This document shows, piece by piece, positions 7,674 to 15,955 of a DNA stretch of 64,000 nucleotides; position 1 is the stretch's first letter, and each line of letters starts with the position of its first letter. The position numbers and the translations under genes are program-made. Under the pieces are notes generated by a model. It was not told the DNA's origin and searched no databases. It saw only the letters and a list, made by a program, of their open reading frames with translations. The stretch comes from an uncultured Porphyromonadaceae bacterium. GTDB lineage: Bacteria; Bacteroidota; Bacteroidia; Bacteroidales; Paludibacteraceae. Location: NCBI GenBank assembly GCA_949285425.1, contig CASEAJ010000109.1:1-64000 (forward strand). Reading direction: 5' to 3'.

Positions 7674-10646
7674 TCATTCCACCACCATTTTCCGGGTGAC
7701 GGTCTGTCCGTCCGTGTCGGTCAGGCCCAGCACATACAGACCGGCGGGCAACTCATGCCGCCTTGCCTCCCACTCACTGCCCGGCAGGCTCATCAGCCGG
7801 CTGCCGGTGAGCGTATAGACCGTCACTTCCCGAACCGTTGCGACAGACACCGACGGCAACAAAGTTTCATCGGCATCGCGCAGGCTCAAGGTGAGCACAT
7901 TCAGGCTTTGCGCCCGGTTTTCCACTGCGGCATCAGCAGAGGCACTGCCATCGAGCGGAGCGTATATCTCGAGGCTCGACTGCAACAGCCGCCCCTGGTG
8001 CAATGCCTTGATTTCTTCGGCTGTCATGCCGGCGCGGTGAAAGTAAAGTTCCCTCAGGCTGACCTGCTTCAGCACATCGTCTTCCGAACACAACCTGAAG
8101 GCAACGGGTGCCAGACGCTCCTGCACCTCGCCCGACTGACGCACCCCGTCCACGTAGAGGAACGTGCGTCCCCAGGCATGGTAGTGTGTCAGGCTCACAG
8201 TGTGCCACTGGTTGTCATTGAGGGCGGCCGACGATTTCAGCGTGCCGTAGGCCACATGTCCGTCGGAGTCGAGCGTCAGACGTGCGCGCACCCCTCCGTC
8301 CAGGTCAAAAGCGGCCAGCGTGCCCCCGGCCTCCGCCGTGCGGAACGAGAAGGTGAGCGTAAACGGGTGCAGCACATTTTCCGGAGTCCACTCCAGCACA
8401 TTCACCTGTGGGTCATTGGCAAACAGCATGCCCTCGCTTTCCAGCCGTTCGGGACGCGGCTTGCCAGCCGCCAGAGCATCGAACAGTGAAGGTACAAAGG
8501 CATAGAACATTTCGGCATGTCCGGCCGTGTTGGGATGGGCATTGTCCTGCTGATAGCCCGTGGCCCACTGTCCGTTGCCGTTGTCAATGGCCCCCAACAG
8601 GTTGACACTCGGCACATCCCACTCGTGGATAAGCAGGTTCAGCTGTTTCACGTAGTTGTAGTCGCTCGCGTTGAAGTCGGCCCGGGCATAGTTGTTGCCA
8701 ATGACCGGCACCTTGTCCAGTCCGCGGGTCTTGTCGATGAGCAGCAGCATATTGTCGCGCCAGCTGTTGAAGGCTACCTGTCCGTTCTCGTGCACCCCTT
8801 CGTTGCCGAGCGAAAGCCCGTAATACACGTACCGGCTACAGGTGGGCAGCAGGTCATTGTCCCAACGGTTGAGCACATCGGTGGTGTTGTTTCCGGGCAC
8901 AGATACGTTGTCGGTACTCCAGGCGTTCTGCGCGTCCTGCGCCAGATACGCGGCCAACAGCTGGGCATAGCCCTTGCCGGTATCGGCTCCCTGCCCGTAG
9001 GGCACAGACGAGCCCATGACGGTGAGCGAATGGTCACCGGTGTGCTGGTTGGCAACGGTCAGCTGTTTCGAGGCGCTCAGGCTCGTTCCATCGGGGAAAG
9101 TGGCGGTGGCCGTCACGGTGACGGTGCCGTCGTGCTTCGGATAAAGTTTGCCCGAGGCGGTAATCTGCGCCACCTCTTCGCTGTCCACGCTCCACACCAC
9201 AGCCGGACAGAAGGCCCCTTCGGGCGTGGACTTCGCGGTCATCTGCCGCACTTCGCCACACACGGTCACGTCGGCCCTTTCCACCGACAGCGCAGTGGCA
9301 TAGTCGGCAATGGCCATTTCTTCAAGTTTCAAGGCATTGATGTGGACGAAATTGCCGTTCCACTCTTTCATGTCGAGCGTAATGGTTCCTTCCGTGTCGG
9401 GCACCAGCAGGTCGGACACGAAAATGTTCTCCGTGTTCCAGTGCACCCCGGTTCCGCCAAGGTCTTTCCCGCCCATCTGGTGCAGGCCGGTCAGGGTGTT
9501 CGAGCCGGTGAAGGTCAGCAGGCCGATGCGGTTCCCGTTCTCTTCATAGCGGCTTCCAAACACATGGAAGCGATACATTTTGTTCTTGTCGAGGTTCTTG
9601 AAAAGGAGGGTACACTTCACACCGTCGCCGCTGCGGAACAGGTAGTCGTGCGTGGCGGTGGCCACGGCCAGGTCGCCCAGCAAGGCAGGGTCGGGGTCAG
9701 TGAGTCCGCCGTTGCGCACACCGTTGAACTCGAACATGGTTCCCAGTTCGACCGAATAGGGAGACATCGTGTTGTCCGAATAAATCAAGGCTATTTTCGT
9801 TCCGGCCTGCTCCTGGGTAGGACCGTCACCGTTGCTGTACATGTTGTTCCAGTAGTTGCCGTTCGCATCGGGACTTTGGGTGAGCTGTCCGTCCAGTCCG
9901 CCGTTGTTCTTGCCGAAGTCAATGTAGCACTTCTTCACGGCCTCGGGCAGGGTCCATCCTTCGTATTCCTCTACCTTCATGGCGTTGATGTAGGCAAATC
10001 CTCCGCTGAGGATACCCACTTCGAACAGTATCTCACCGTTGGCGCGGGGCACTACGTATCCCGACTCGAACACATGGCGGTCGTTCGTAGGCTGGCCGTT
10101 CGTTCCGGTAGCTGTCAGGGTGCCGTGACTGCCGTTCAGTCCGCCAATGGAGTAGACAGCGGTGCGGTTGTCGGTGCCCTGACGGCTGCCGAACACGTAG
10201 AACTTGTAGGCTTTGCCGGGGTCGAGGTTTTGCAAAAGGAATGCCCCCTTGTCGTTCTGGCCGCTTTCAATGAAAAAATAGTCTTCGGTAGTGGTGGCCA
10301 CGGCCAGGTCGCCCAAGTGTTCGGCCGAGGGGCTGAGCAGACCTCCGTTTTTTCGTCCGTTGGCACGGAAGGCTTCGGTAGTTTCAAACACGAAGCCGGT
10401 AGGTTCGTTCGCTCCGTTCACCAGTTCGACCCTGTATCCGGCCGGCTTGGTGGAGGGCGAACCACTCTCATCGCTCACAATGTTATTCCAGTAATGGCCG
10501 TTAGCATCGGCCCCGACGGTCGTGTTGCCGTTGGTGGCGTCGCTCTTGCCGAAGTCAAAATAAAGGGTCTGGGTCAAGGTCTGGGCCGACAGGCATCCTG
10601 CCACCGCCATCCATCCCAGGCATGAAAAAAGTAAACGCTTGTTCAT
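7674..10646 (-). CDS. Multidomain SGNH hydrolase with LamG-like and T9SS sorting domains
   Basis: Secreted 990-aa protein (signal peptide ends near residue 21). Order of parts: two tandem copies of a beta-sandwich module (about 27-228 and 240-443, both with YxDFGK, DANGxYWNN and FHVFGSR/FYVFGSR segments), a Big2-like Ig domain (about 450-532), an SGNH hydrolase domain (about 540-730), a LamG/concanavalin-like lectin domain (about 765-915) and a T9SS-type C-terminal domain. The hydrolase shows MGSSVPYG (probable nucleophile Ser547), LGNEG (Asn615) and DNAHP (Asp701, His704). An esterase acting on substituted glycans is the best guess. The duplicated N-terminal modules and LamG would give multivalent binding at the cell surface. 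The catalytic motif GSS in place of GDS is common in this clan. It starts after a 486-bp gap, so it may have its own promoter. Confidence 0.82.
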   Translation of the reverse strand: MNKRLLFSCLGWMAVAGCLSAQTLTQTLYFDFGKSDATNGNTTVGADANGHYWNNIVSDESGSPSTKPAGYRVELVNGANEPTGFVFETTEAFRANGRKNGGLLSPSAEHLGDLAVATTTEDYFFIESGQNDKGAFLLQNLDPGKAYKFYVFGSRQGTDNRTAVYSIGGLNGSHGTLTATGTNGQPTNDRHVFESGYVVPRANGEILFEVGILSGGFAYINAMKVEEYEGWTLPEAVKKCYIDFGKNNGGLDGQLTQSPDANGNYWNNMYSNGDGPTQEQAGTKIALIYSDNTMSPYSVELGTMFEFNGVRNGGLTDPDPALLGDLAVATATHDYLFRSGDGVKCTLLFKNLDKNKMYRFHVFGSRYEENGNRIGLLTFTGSNTLTGLHQMGGKDLGGTGVHWNTENIFVSDLLVPDTEGTITLDMKEWNGNFVHINALKLEEMAIADYATALSVERADVTVCGEVRQMTAKSTPEGAFCPAVVWSVDSEEVAQITASGKLYPKHDGTVTVTATATFPDGTSLSASKQLTVANQHTGDHSLTVMGSSVPYGQGADTGKGYAQLLAAYLAQDAQNAWSTDNVSVPGNNTTDVLNRWDNDLLPTCSRYVYYGLSLGNEGVHENGQVAFNSWRDNMLLLIDKTRGLDKVPVIGNNYARADFNASDYNYVKQLNLLIHEWDVPSVNLLGAIDNGNGQWATGYQQDNAHPNTAGHAEMFYAFVPSLFDALAAGKPRPERLESEGMLFANDPQVNVLEWTPENVLHPFTLTFSFRTAEAGGTLAAFDLDGGVRARLTLDSDGHVAYGTLKSSAALNDNQWHTVSLTHYHAWGRTFLYVDGVRQSGEVQERLAPVAFRLCSEDDVLKQVSLRELYFHRAGMTAEEIKALHQGRLLQSSLEIYAPLDGSASADAAVENRAQSLNVLTLSLRDADETLLPSVSVATVREVTVYTLTGSRLMSLPGSEWEARRHELPAGLYVLGLTDTDGQTVTRKMVVE

Positions 10647-11132
10647 TGTACTGTTTCATGTTTTCAGTTTATCCGGAAACCGTGCCGGACGCACGCTAGC
10701 TGTTGTTCTTTCAAGGTTCGGCTATATTGCCTTACCCGCCTGTTTTCCGCAGGCAGGAAAATATTTTTCCGCAAGCACGCAGCCAAAATTCCGTACGCAG
10801 GCAGCCAACATTGCGTGCGGAGGTTTTTCCTTTTTTGTTTTCAACCCCAATCGGTCATTCGAACGTTCGGTCGCCGTTGCACTTGTCACATCGGCACTTT
10901 TTGCCGGTTTTCGTTTTCTGACGGTACCTTGTCGTCCCGTCTTTCGGCACATAGCCCGCTATGAGCCTGCAACACGAAACAACAATTCCCTCGTCAGAAA
11001 AGCAAAAACCCATGCAAAATCCAATGACCGATTGGGGTTCAAACGGAAAGGGAGCCACCGCCCCATGCCGCAACATCCTGTATGCGGACCCGGACAACGG
11101 CTTCCTTGCCTTGATTTTCTGTTACAGAAATC
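10647..11132. other. 486-bp intergenic region with inverted repeats, no gene
   Basis: No convincing gene is present. The region holds a perfect 17-bp inverted repeat (AACCCCAATCGGTCATT at 10843-10859, its reverse complement at 11023-11039), a 10-bp palindrome CGAACGTTCG at 10860-10869 touching the left arm, and two motifs shared with the gap at 58328-58813: TTCCGCAGGCAGGAAAATA (10745-10763) and AAAATTCCGTACGCA (10785-10799). It separates the FG-GAP gene from the SGNH gene and probably contains the promoter region of the latter. Confidence 0.7.
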
Positions 11133-12962
11133 TTACTGCATAATTACCTTCGTGCGGTAAGGTGCACAAGCACCGGTGCGCACTTCAACCAGCCAGGCAC
11201 CTTGTTCGAGTGCTATTTCCGCCTGTCCGGTGCATATCTGTTCCAACACTTTCGCTCCGTTGACAGCATACACGGCAACGGTCAGTTCCTGTGCCGGTTC
11301 GCCTTTCACCACAAGCATGTCGGCAGCCGTCCACACACGGGCCGGGGTCACGGCTTCTTCAACAAGGGTGCCTTGTCCTTCGCCTACGGTAAAGGTCTTG
11401 ACCGGTGCAAAGGCTCCACCGAGGTAGGCTCCGTTGAGGGCCTGCACGGTCCATTCATACTCGCCGTCGGGCAGGGTGAGGGTGTAGGAAGTGTTGGCAT
11501 ACACATTGCCCATGCGACCGCCCACTTTGCGCCAGCCCGTTTCGAGGTTGGCCATGGGGTTGTACATCCATTTGCCGGTGGTCTTGTTGCGGAGCGAGAG
11601 ATTGTAGGTAACGCCTATCTTGCTGCCAACAAGGGCATCCCAAGAGAACGTTACTTTGTTGCCATCTATTGCAGCGTTGAGGTTGGCGGGAGCGGCAGGA
11701 AGAGTGGAAGCATTCACAGACGCATTCGTATTAAAACCACAAATATTACGACGATAATTGCCACTAAAGCCCATAATCAAAATATCCGTTTTATTGTCTT
11801 TGTTCAAATCACCCGTTGCATAAGAGTTTTCAGAAGCTCCGGGAAGCACCAAGTCACTTTTTGTAAATTCAAACGCAGCGGCATCCGTACCCAGGAACAA
11901 ATGAGTAACTTGGGCTTTTTCATTTTCACTCCATCCCCCTATGAGGAGATCCATCTTCCCGTCATTGTCATAATCGAATATCAAACTGCCATCACCCAAA
12001 TCCATCTGGCGATAAGTAGTAAACGTCCGCACCGCTTCCAATGTGCCATTGTTATTTTTGTACAAGCGGAACGTGCTACTGTTGCCTTCTTTTTTTCCAC
12101 CATCACCATTCAACAACAAGTCTAGATACCCATCGCCATCAATGTCGCCCCACGTGCCTGTACCATAGCCCTTGTCGATGAGGTTGGCTTGTGGGTTCCA
12201 GGTAAACTTGCCCGTACCGTCGTTCAGGAAGAGGCCGCTAAAACGTTCATCGCCATAACCTGTAATTCCCATTGGGGACTCAGAACCGTTTTTAATCCAG
12301 CCATTGATAAAAATATCCACATCTCCATCGTTGTCAAAATCTATCACATTGACCGCCGGGTCAACAAAATTACATTCTCCAAACGATTCATGAGATGCCA
12401 CAAACGACCCATCCGGCTGCTGGAAATAAATGGGGCAATGGTTTTTCGTGTTTCCAAAGAAGAAGTAATCCAACAAGCCATCATTGTTGAAATCGGCAAA
12501 ACCGCAGGAGACATAAGAATCAATAATCGGATAAGCCGTTTCGTCTGCACGCGAAAATACGCCTTGCCCATTGTTCAACGCAATCCCATAGTTAGAATTA
12601 CCTCCTTCAAGGTGTGGAGTGCCATTGAAGATGGCATCCAGGTCGCCATCACCATCAATGTCGTCCAATACGATATAAGCCAATTGCCCCGGGGTGATGA
12701 CATTGGTTTCCGTCTGCCGGGTAAATGTACCGTCCCCATTGTTCAACGCAATCGCGCCCTGCTGGCGATGGCCTTCAGTTACAATGTTTACGCCACTGAA
12801 TATCACATCCAAGTTTCCATCATCATTCACATCTCCTACAGCGATAGCTCCTTTTTGAGGATCTAATCCATCTGAAAGTAATGTAAATCCATCAACTTGC
12901 GCTCCTACGGTCATTGCGCAGGAGGCTGCCAAAGCAAAGAATAATACTTTTTTCATTTTCAT
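11133..12962 (-). CDS. FG-GAP seven-bladed propeller protein with FN3-like domain, T9SS cargo
   Basis: Secreted 609-aa protein, signal peptide ending SCAMTVGA. Seven calcium-type FG-GAP/VCBS motifs are visible: DVNDDGNLD, DIDGDGDLD, DFNNDGLLD, DFDNDGDVD, DIDGDGYLD, DYDNDGKMD and the weaker DLNKDNKTD. This matches a seven-bladed beta-propeller (about 25-415). An FN3-like domain follows (about 420-520, with TYNLSLRNKTTGKWMYNP), then a T9SS-type tail (VYAVNGAKVLEQ, GAWLVEVRTG). No catalytic residues are evident, so surface binding of glycan or another cell is the likely role. Two paralogues sit upstream (24385-26304 and the split one at 19833-22721). It is 89 bp downstream of the GH43 gene on the same strand. 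Confidence 0.85.
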   Translation of the reverse strand: MKMKKVLFFALAASCAMTVGAQVDGFTLLSDGLDPQKGAIAVGDVNDDGNLDVIFSGVNIVTEGHRQQGAIALNNGDGTFTRQTETNVITPGQLAYIVLDDIDGDGDLDAIFNGTPHLEGGNSNYGIALNNGQGVFSRADETAYPIIDSYVSCGFADFNNDGLLDYFFFGNTKNHCPIYFQQPDGSFVASHESFGECNFVDPAVNVIDFDNDGDVDIFINGWIKNGSESPMGITGYGDERFSGLFLNDGTGKFTWNPQANLIDKGYGTGTWGDIDGDGYLDLLLNGDGGKKEGNSSTFRLYKNNNGTLEAVRTFTTYRQMDLGDGSLIFDYDNDGKMDLLIGGWSENEKAQVTHLFLGTDAAAFEFTKSDLVLPGASENSYATGDLNKDNKTDILIMGFSGNYRRNICGFNTNASVNASTLPAAPANLNAAIDGNKVTFSWDALVGSKIGVTYNLSLRNKTTGKWMYNPMANLETGWRKVGGRMGNVYANTSYTLTLPDGEYEWTVQALNGAYLGGAFAPVKTFTVGEGQGTLVEEAVTPARVWTAADMLVVKGEPAQELTVAVYAVNGAKVLEQICTGQAEIALEQGAWLVEVRTGACAPYRTKVIMQ

Positions 12963-13051
12963 TTAAATTAATTGGTTTATAATAGTCTTTCTCTTGTTTT
13001 TATCTTGTCCGGAGGCATTGCCGGTCCGAAACTCTCCGGCTCAACCGCATG

Positions 13052-14296
13052 TCAAGGCACCAATGCCTTGCCGCAATATACGGTCTGCACTCCATCGTTT
13101 ATCTCCACCACATAGACACTCTGTGGCAAAGTCAGTGACTGCGTACCGGCAACATGCTGCCGGCATACTACCGTTCCGTCGGCAGCCGTAACCAAAAGCT
13201 GACAGTCCCGGCCATCGGCTGTGGCAACGGTCAAGCCGTCGGCTGCCGTCCACACACGGGCCGGGGCAGTTTCGCTGGCCGGCAACGAGGTTTCTCCTCC
13301 CGATTGTCCGGGGCAGAATTCCTGGTCGGTCGTGGTCGGTCCGTTGACTTCCAGCACATCCGGTTCGCCCGGTGTTTCCGACGGGACAAATTCGTACGTG
13401 TCCATACAAGTCTTGCGGGGCTGCACCGAATTCGGTGTATTATGAGCGTGGTATACAATCAGGTTGCAGCCTGAAGGAGTTGTAAGGAACGAATGATGAC
13501 CGGTTCCGGTCAATTGGTCATTTCCAATCAACACCGGATTGTTTGCATAACGCCGCCATGGTCCCATAGGACTGTCGGAAGTGGCATAACCCACGGCGTA
13601 TTGCTTGCTCTCGTAGTGATTGGCGGAATAGGTGAGGTAGTAGGTGCCGTTATGCTTGAGCACAAAGGGACCTTCGGTGACCCGTGCCTGTACCTGCTCC
13701 CAGGGCTGTGCCGCGGCGTCGTTGGCACCGAGGCAATGGGTCAAGGTTTCTTCCTTGACGGAGCGCATGTCATCGTTCAGTTCGGCCACCCATATCTCGT
13801 TGCCGTTGGTGAAGCGCACATAGTACAGATATTTCCTGCCATCGTCGTCGATGAACAGGTGCGTGTCTATCTCGCCGGCATCGTGGTAGCAGAACTCCTT
13901 GTCCTGCCGGAAAGGACCGAGGGGTGAATCGCTCTCAGCCATGGAAATGCGCTCGTTGGCCGAATAGAACATGCAGAAGCGGCCGTCTATGTAGTACACC
14001 TCGGGCGCCCAGAACCATTGGGTGCCGAACACATGGTCCTTGTGCAGGGCATAACCGCCGGTAGCACCCATGGCCGGGCTCCACTCGACCATGTTTTCCG
14101 ACACATACACTTTAATGCCGTCAGCGCCTCCGGTGCCGTACAAGTAGTATTTCCCGTCATGACAAAGGACATACGGGTCGGCACAGTCGGGCACAAGGCC
14201 TTTCACATTGTTGTAGGTGAGGGTTCCCGCCCGAACACTGCACAGAGTGGAGAGACACAGGGCACAACCCAACAAAAGTGACATTCGTATTTTCAT
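13052..14296 (-). CDS. GH43 glycosidase with T9SS sorting domain
   Basis: The 414-aa protein is a GH43 five-bladed propeller enzyme of the arabinanase/arabinofuranosidase/xylosidase group. Signal peptide 1-23 has no lipobox. Catalytic residues can be placed: general base Asp40 (CADPYVL), pKa-tuning Asp144 (GEIDTHLF) and general acid Glu208 (VTEGPFVLK); GTGHHSF carries the conserved His. The catalytic domain is about 28-325. It is followed by a short linker and a C-terminal domain with ARVWTAADGLTV and LPQSVYVVEINDG, like the T9SS tails of its neighbours. It is very similar over the whole catalytic domain to the lipoprotein at 23233-24261, but the anchor differs. Regiospecificity cannot be told from sequence alone. 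A strong hairpin lies just upstream of the gene on this strand. Confidence 0.9.
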   Translation of the reverse strand: MKIRMSLLLGCALCLSTLCSVRAGTLTYNNVKGLVPDCADPYVLCHDGKYYLYGTGGADGIKVYVSENMVEWSPAMGATGGYALHKDHVFGTQWFWAPEVYYIDGRFCMFYSANERISMAESDSPLGPFRQDKEFCYHDAGEIDTHLFIDDDGRKYLYYVRFTNGNEIWVAELNDDMRSVKEETLTHCLGANDAAAQPWEQVQARVTEGPFVLKHNGTYYLTYSANHYESKQYAVGYATSDSPMGPWRRYANNPVLIGNDQLTGTGHHSFLTTPSGCNLIVYHAHNTPNSVQPRKTCMDTYEFVPSETPGEPDVLEVNGPTTTDQEFCPGQSGGETSLPASETAPARVWTAADGLTVATADGRDCQLLVTAADGTVVCRQHVAGTQSLTLPQSVYVVEINDGVQTVYCGKALVP

Positions 14297-14339
14297 GTTC
14301 TTACAAGAATTTCCGTTTGTTCCGCCACACGCCTCTCCG

Positions 14340-14366
14340 CCCGTTCCTGCCTGGTTCAGGAACGGG
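14340..14366 (-). terminator. Strong intergenic hairpin
   Basis: CCCGTTCCTG (14340-14349) pairs perfectly with CAGGAACGGG (14357-14366) around a 7-nt loop. It lies between the SusE/F-like gene and the downstream GH43 gene of the PUL. No clear T-run follows on the minus strand, so it may be an mRNA-stabilising or partial termination hairpin rather than a full terminator. Confidence 0.6.
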
Positions 14367-14390
14367 CCGGGGCATAAGCGTGTCTGAAAA

Positions 14391-15875
14391 TTAAAGTACG
14401 GCTACTTTCGCCTTCATGGCTTTACCGGCTTCATTGCGCACGGTCACTACATAACAACCCTGAGACAAGGCTACTTCGGTGCGACCATTGAACGAGCAGG
14501 CAGCTACCTGGCGTCCGTCGAGAGTGAATATGCTTGCCGTGTAGTCTTCACCTTCAAGGCCGCTGATCATCACCTTTCCTTCGGCGGCAAACACCTGGGC
14601 CTGCAAGGCTTCCACAGCATCGACACCGGTACCGACATTTTCAGTCACAAGTAAGGTCTTTGCATTCAGGTCGAGCGTAACGGTCACTTCCTTGCCGGCA
14701 CAGGCCGGGTCGAGCGTGAACTTGTAGTCATTGCCGCTATTGTGCATCATGTAGTTCTTTTCATACTTCACGGCAGCTGAAGTGCCCAACGCCACCGCTT
14801 CGTTTTCGGTGTTGGCTACGTAGCAGCCACCCGACCAGCTTTTACGGCGCAGGAACTTGAAATCATAGGCCTGGTCTGCAACCGGAGCGGCCAGCACACC
14901 GGTCCAGGTGTATACGCCACGTTCGCTCTTCTGCATCACTTCGGGATTTTCTGCATTCCAACCGGCAGGTACAGCATTGCCGACGAGATACATTTCCGTG
15001 AAATAATCGAGGTCGTGAATGAATTCATTGACGGTAAACGTCAGGTTTTTCGGGTCGACGGTGAAGTCCCAGTATCCGTTGGCACTGCCATCTTCAGGAA
15101 GCTGCCAGTTCGTGTCGCCCGATGCGGTCGTAAAGATGGTCTGCGGTTCTCCTACAGGATAGGAAGTAAGAGCTATGCTTTGTTCGCCGGGACGCAACTG
15201 TTCGTGCCAGCCGTGTCTCAATGCAAATCTGAAATCGCCCGGTGCACCCCCCCACTGGCTGCGTTCGATGTAGCCTTTGTAGTGGAAAAGATTCGGATTG
15301 TCCTGATCGCGTTCCATTCTTGCATAATTGTTATATACCAACCAATCGGTGCTGCCGGAATTGTTCACAAACGGACCACCGTAAATGAACAGTCCCACCG
15401 TGTAGTCGGACTGAGCCGGAGTGAAACGTTCGATGGTAAACGTGCGGTTACCCACAGCCGTGGTCAACTTTATTTCGTACCATCCGTCCATGCTGTGGTC
15501 TTCGGGAAGCACCCATTTGGTGTCACCCAATTTTTCATCGGAAGCGAGCATCGGCAAGGCTTTCCCTATATCTTCTTTTGACAACACATAATTAGTCGCC
15601 TGCGCAGGATGGAAACCGTTCCAGGCCGGACCATCTATTATCTTGAATTCTCCGGGCGTATTACCATCGTTATAGGTCGGGTAACCGATATATCCTTTGT
15701 AATAGAACACGGTCGGGTCATCTGCATCTTTTTCGAAAGCCTCACTGCGGGAGTCCAAAGACCAGTCGCCACCGAAAGGTCCGCCGACAAAATACATATT
15801 GTCTGGCCATGCGAAAGCCGACAAACCAAACACGCTGCACAAGGCAGCCACCAAAAGCGTTTTTACTTGTTTCAT
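14391..15875 (-). CDS. SusE/SusF-like glycan-binding protein with T9SS tail
   Basis: The 494-aa protein begins with a signal peptide (LLVAALCSVFGLSAFA) that lacks a lipobox cysteine. Three SusE/F-type beta-sandwich modules follow. Modules one and two begin MYFVGGPFGGDWSL (about 27-150) and LFIYGGPFVNNSGS (about 160-290). The third (about 300-415) begins MYLVGNAVPAGWNAENP and contains YTWTGVL and YDFKFLRR, the hallmark of starch-binding outer-membrane SusE/F modules. The last 75 residues (VFAAEGKVMISGL, QGCYVVTVRNEAGKAMKAK) form a T9SS-like sorting domain. SusE/F proteins are normally outer-membrane lipoproteins, so replacement of the lipid anchor by a T9SS tail is notable. It is 80 bp after a sister gene (15956-17347) and very probably co-transcribed. 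The glycan ligand is unknown. Confidence 0.85.
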   Translation of the reverse strand: MKQVKTLLVAALCSVFGLSAFAWPDNMYFVGGPFGGDWSLDSRSEAFEKDADDPTVFYYKGYIGYPTYNDGNTPGEFKIIDGPAWNGFHPAQATNYVLSKEDIGKALPMLASDEKLGDTKWVLPEDHSMDGWYEIKLTTAVGNRTFTIERFTPAQSDYTVGLFIYGGPFVNNSGSTDWLVYNNYARMERDQDNPNLFHYKGYIERSQWGGAPGDFRFALRHGWHEQLRPGEQSIALTSYPVGEPQTIFTTASGDTNWQLPEDGSANGYWDFTVDPKNLTFTVNEFIHDLDYFTEMYLVGNAVPAGWNAENPEVMQKSERGVYTWTGVLAAPVADQAYDFKFLRRKSWSGGCYVANTENEAVALGTSAAVKYEKNYMMHNSGNDYKFTLDPACAGKEVTVTLDLNAKTLLVTENVGTGVDAVEALQAQVFAAEGKVMISGLEGEDYTASIFTLDGRQVAACSFNGRTEVALSQGCYVVTVRNEAGKAMKAKVAVL

Positions 15876-15907
15876 TTTATTATTTTATTTAAGTTCAAGA
15901 TGGATTC

Positions 15908-15940
15908 CTTCCGTTTTCCCTGATTGGGGGAAAACGGAAG
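15908..15940. other. Perfect 13-bp hairpin between the two SusE/F-like genes
   Basis: CTTCCGTTTTCCC (15908-15920) and GGGAAAACGGAAG (15928-15940) pair perfectly around a 7-nt loop. It lies just after the stop of the upstream gene. An A-rich stretch follows on the plus strand (T-rich on the minus strand, before the hairpin), so it is not a classical minus-strand terminator. It may set the relative amounts of the two mRNAs. Confidence 0.6.
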
Positions 15941-15955
15941 GAGAAAAAAATCTAT

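Noticed and set aside
8517-10625. 702-codon plus-strand open frame
   Set aside because: Antisense to the SGNH/LamG protein, with no family features.
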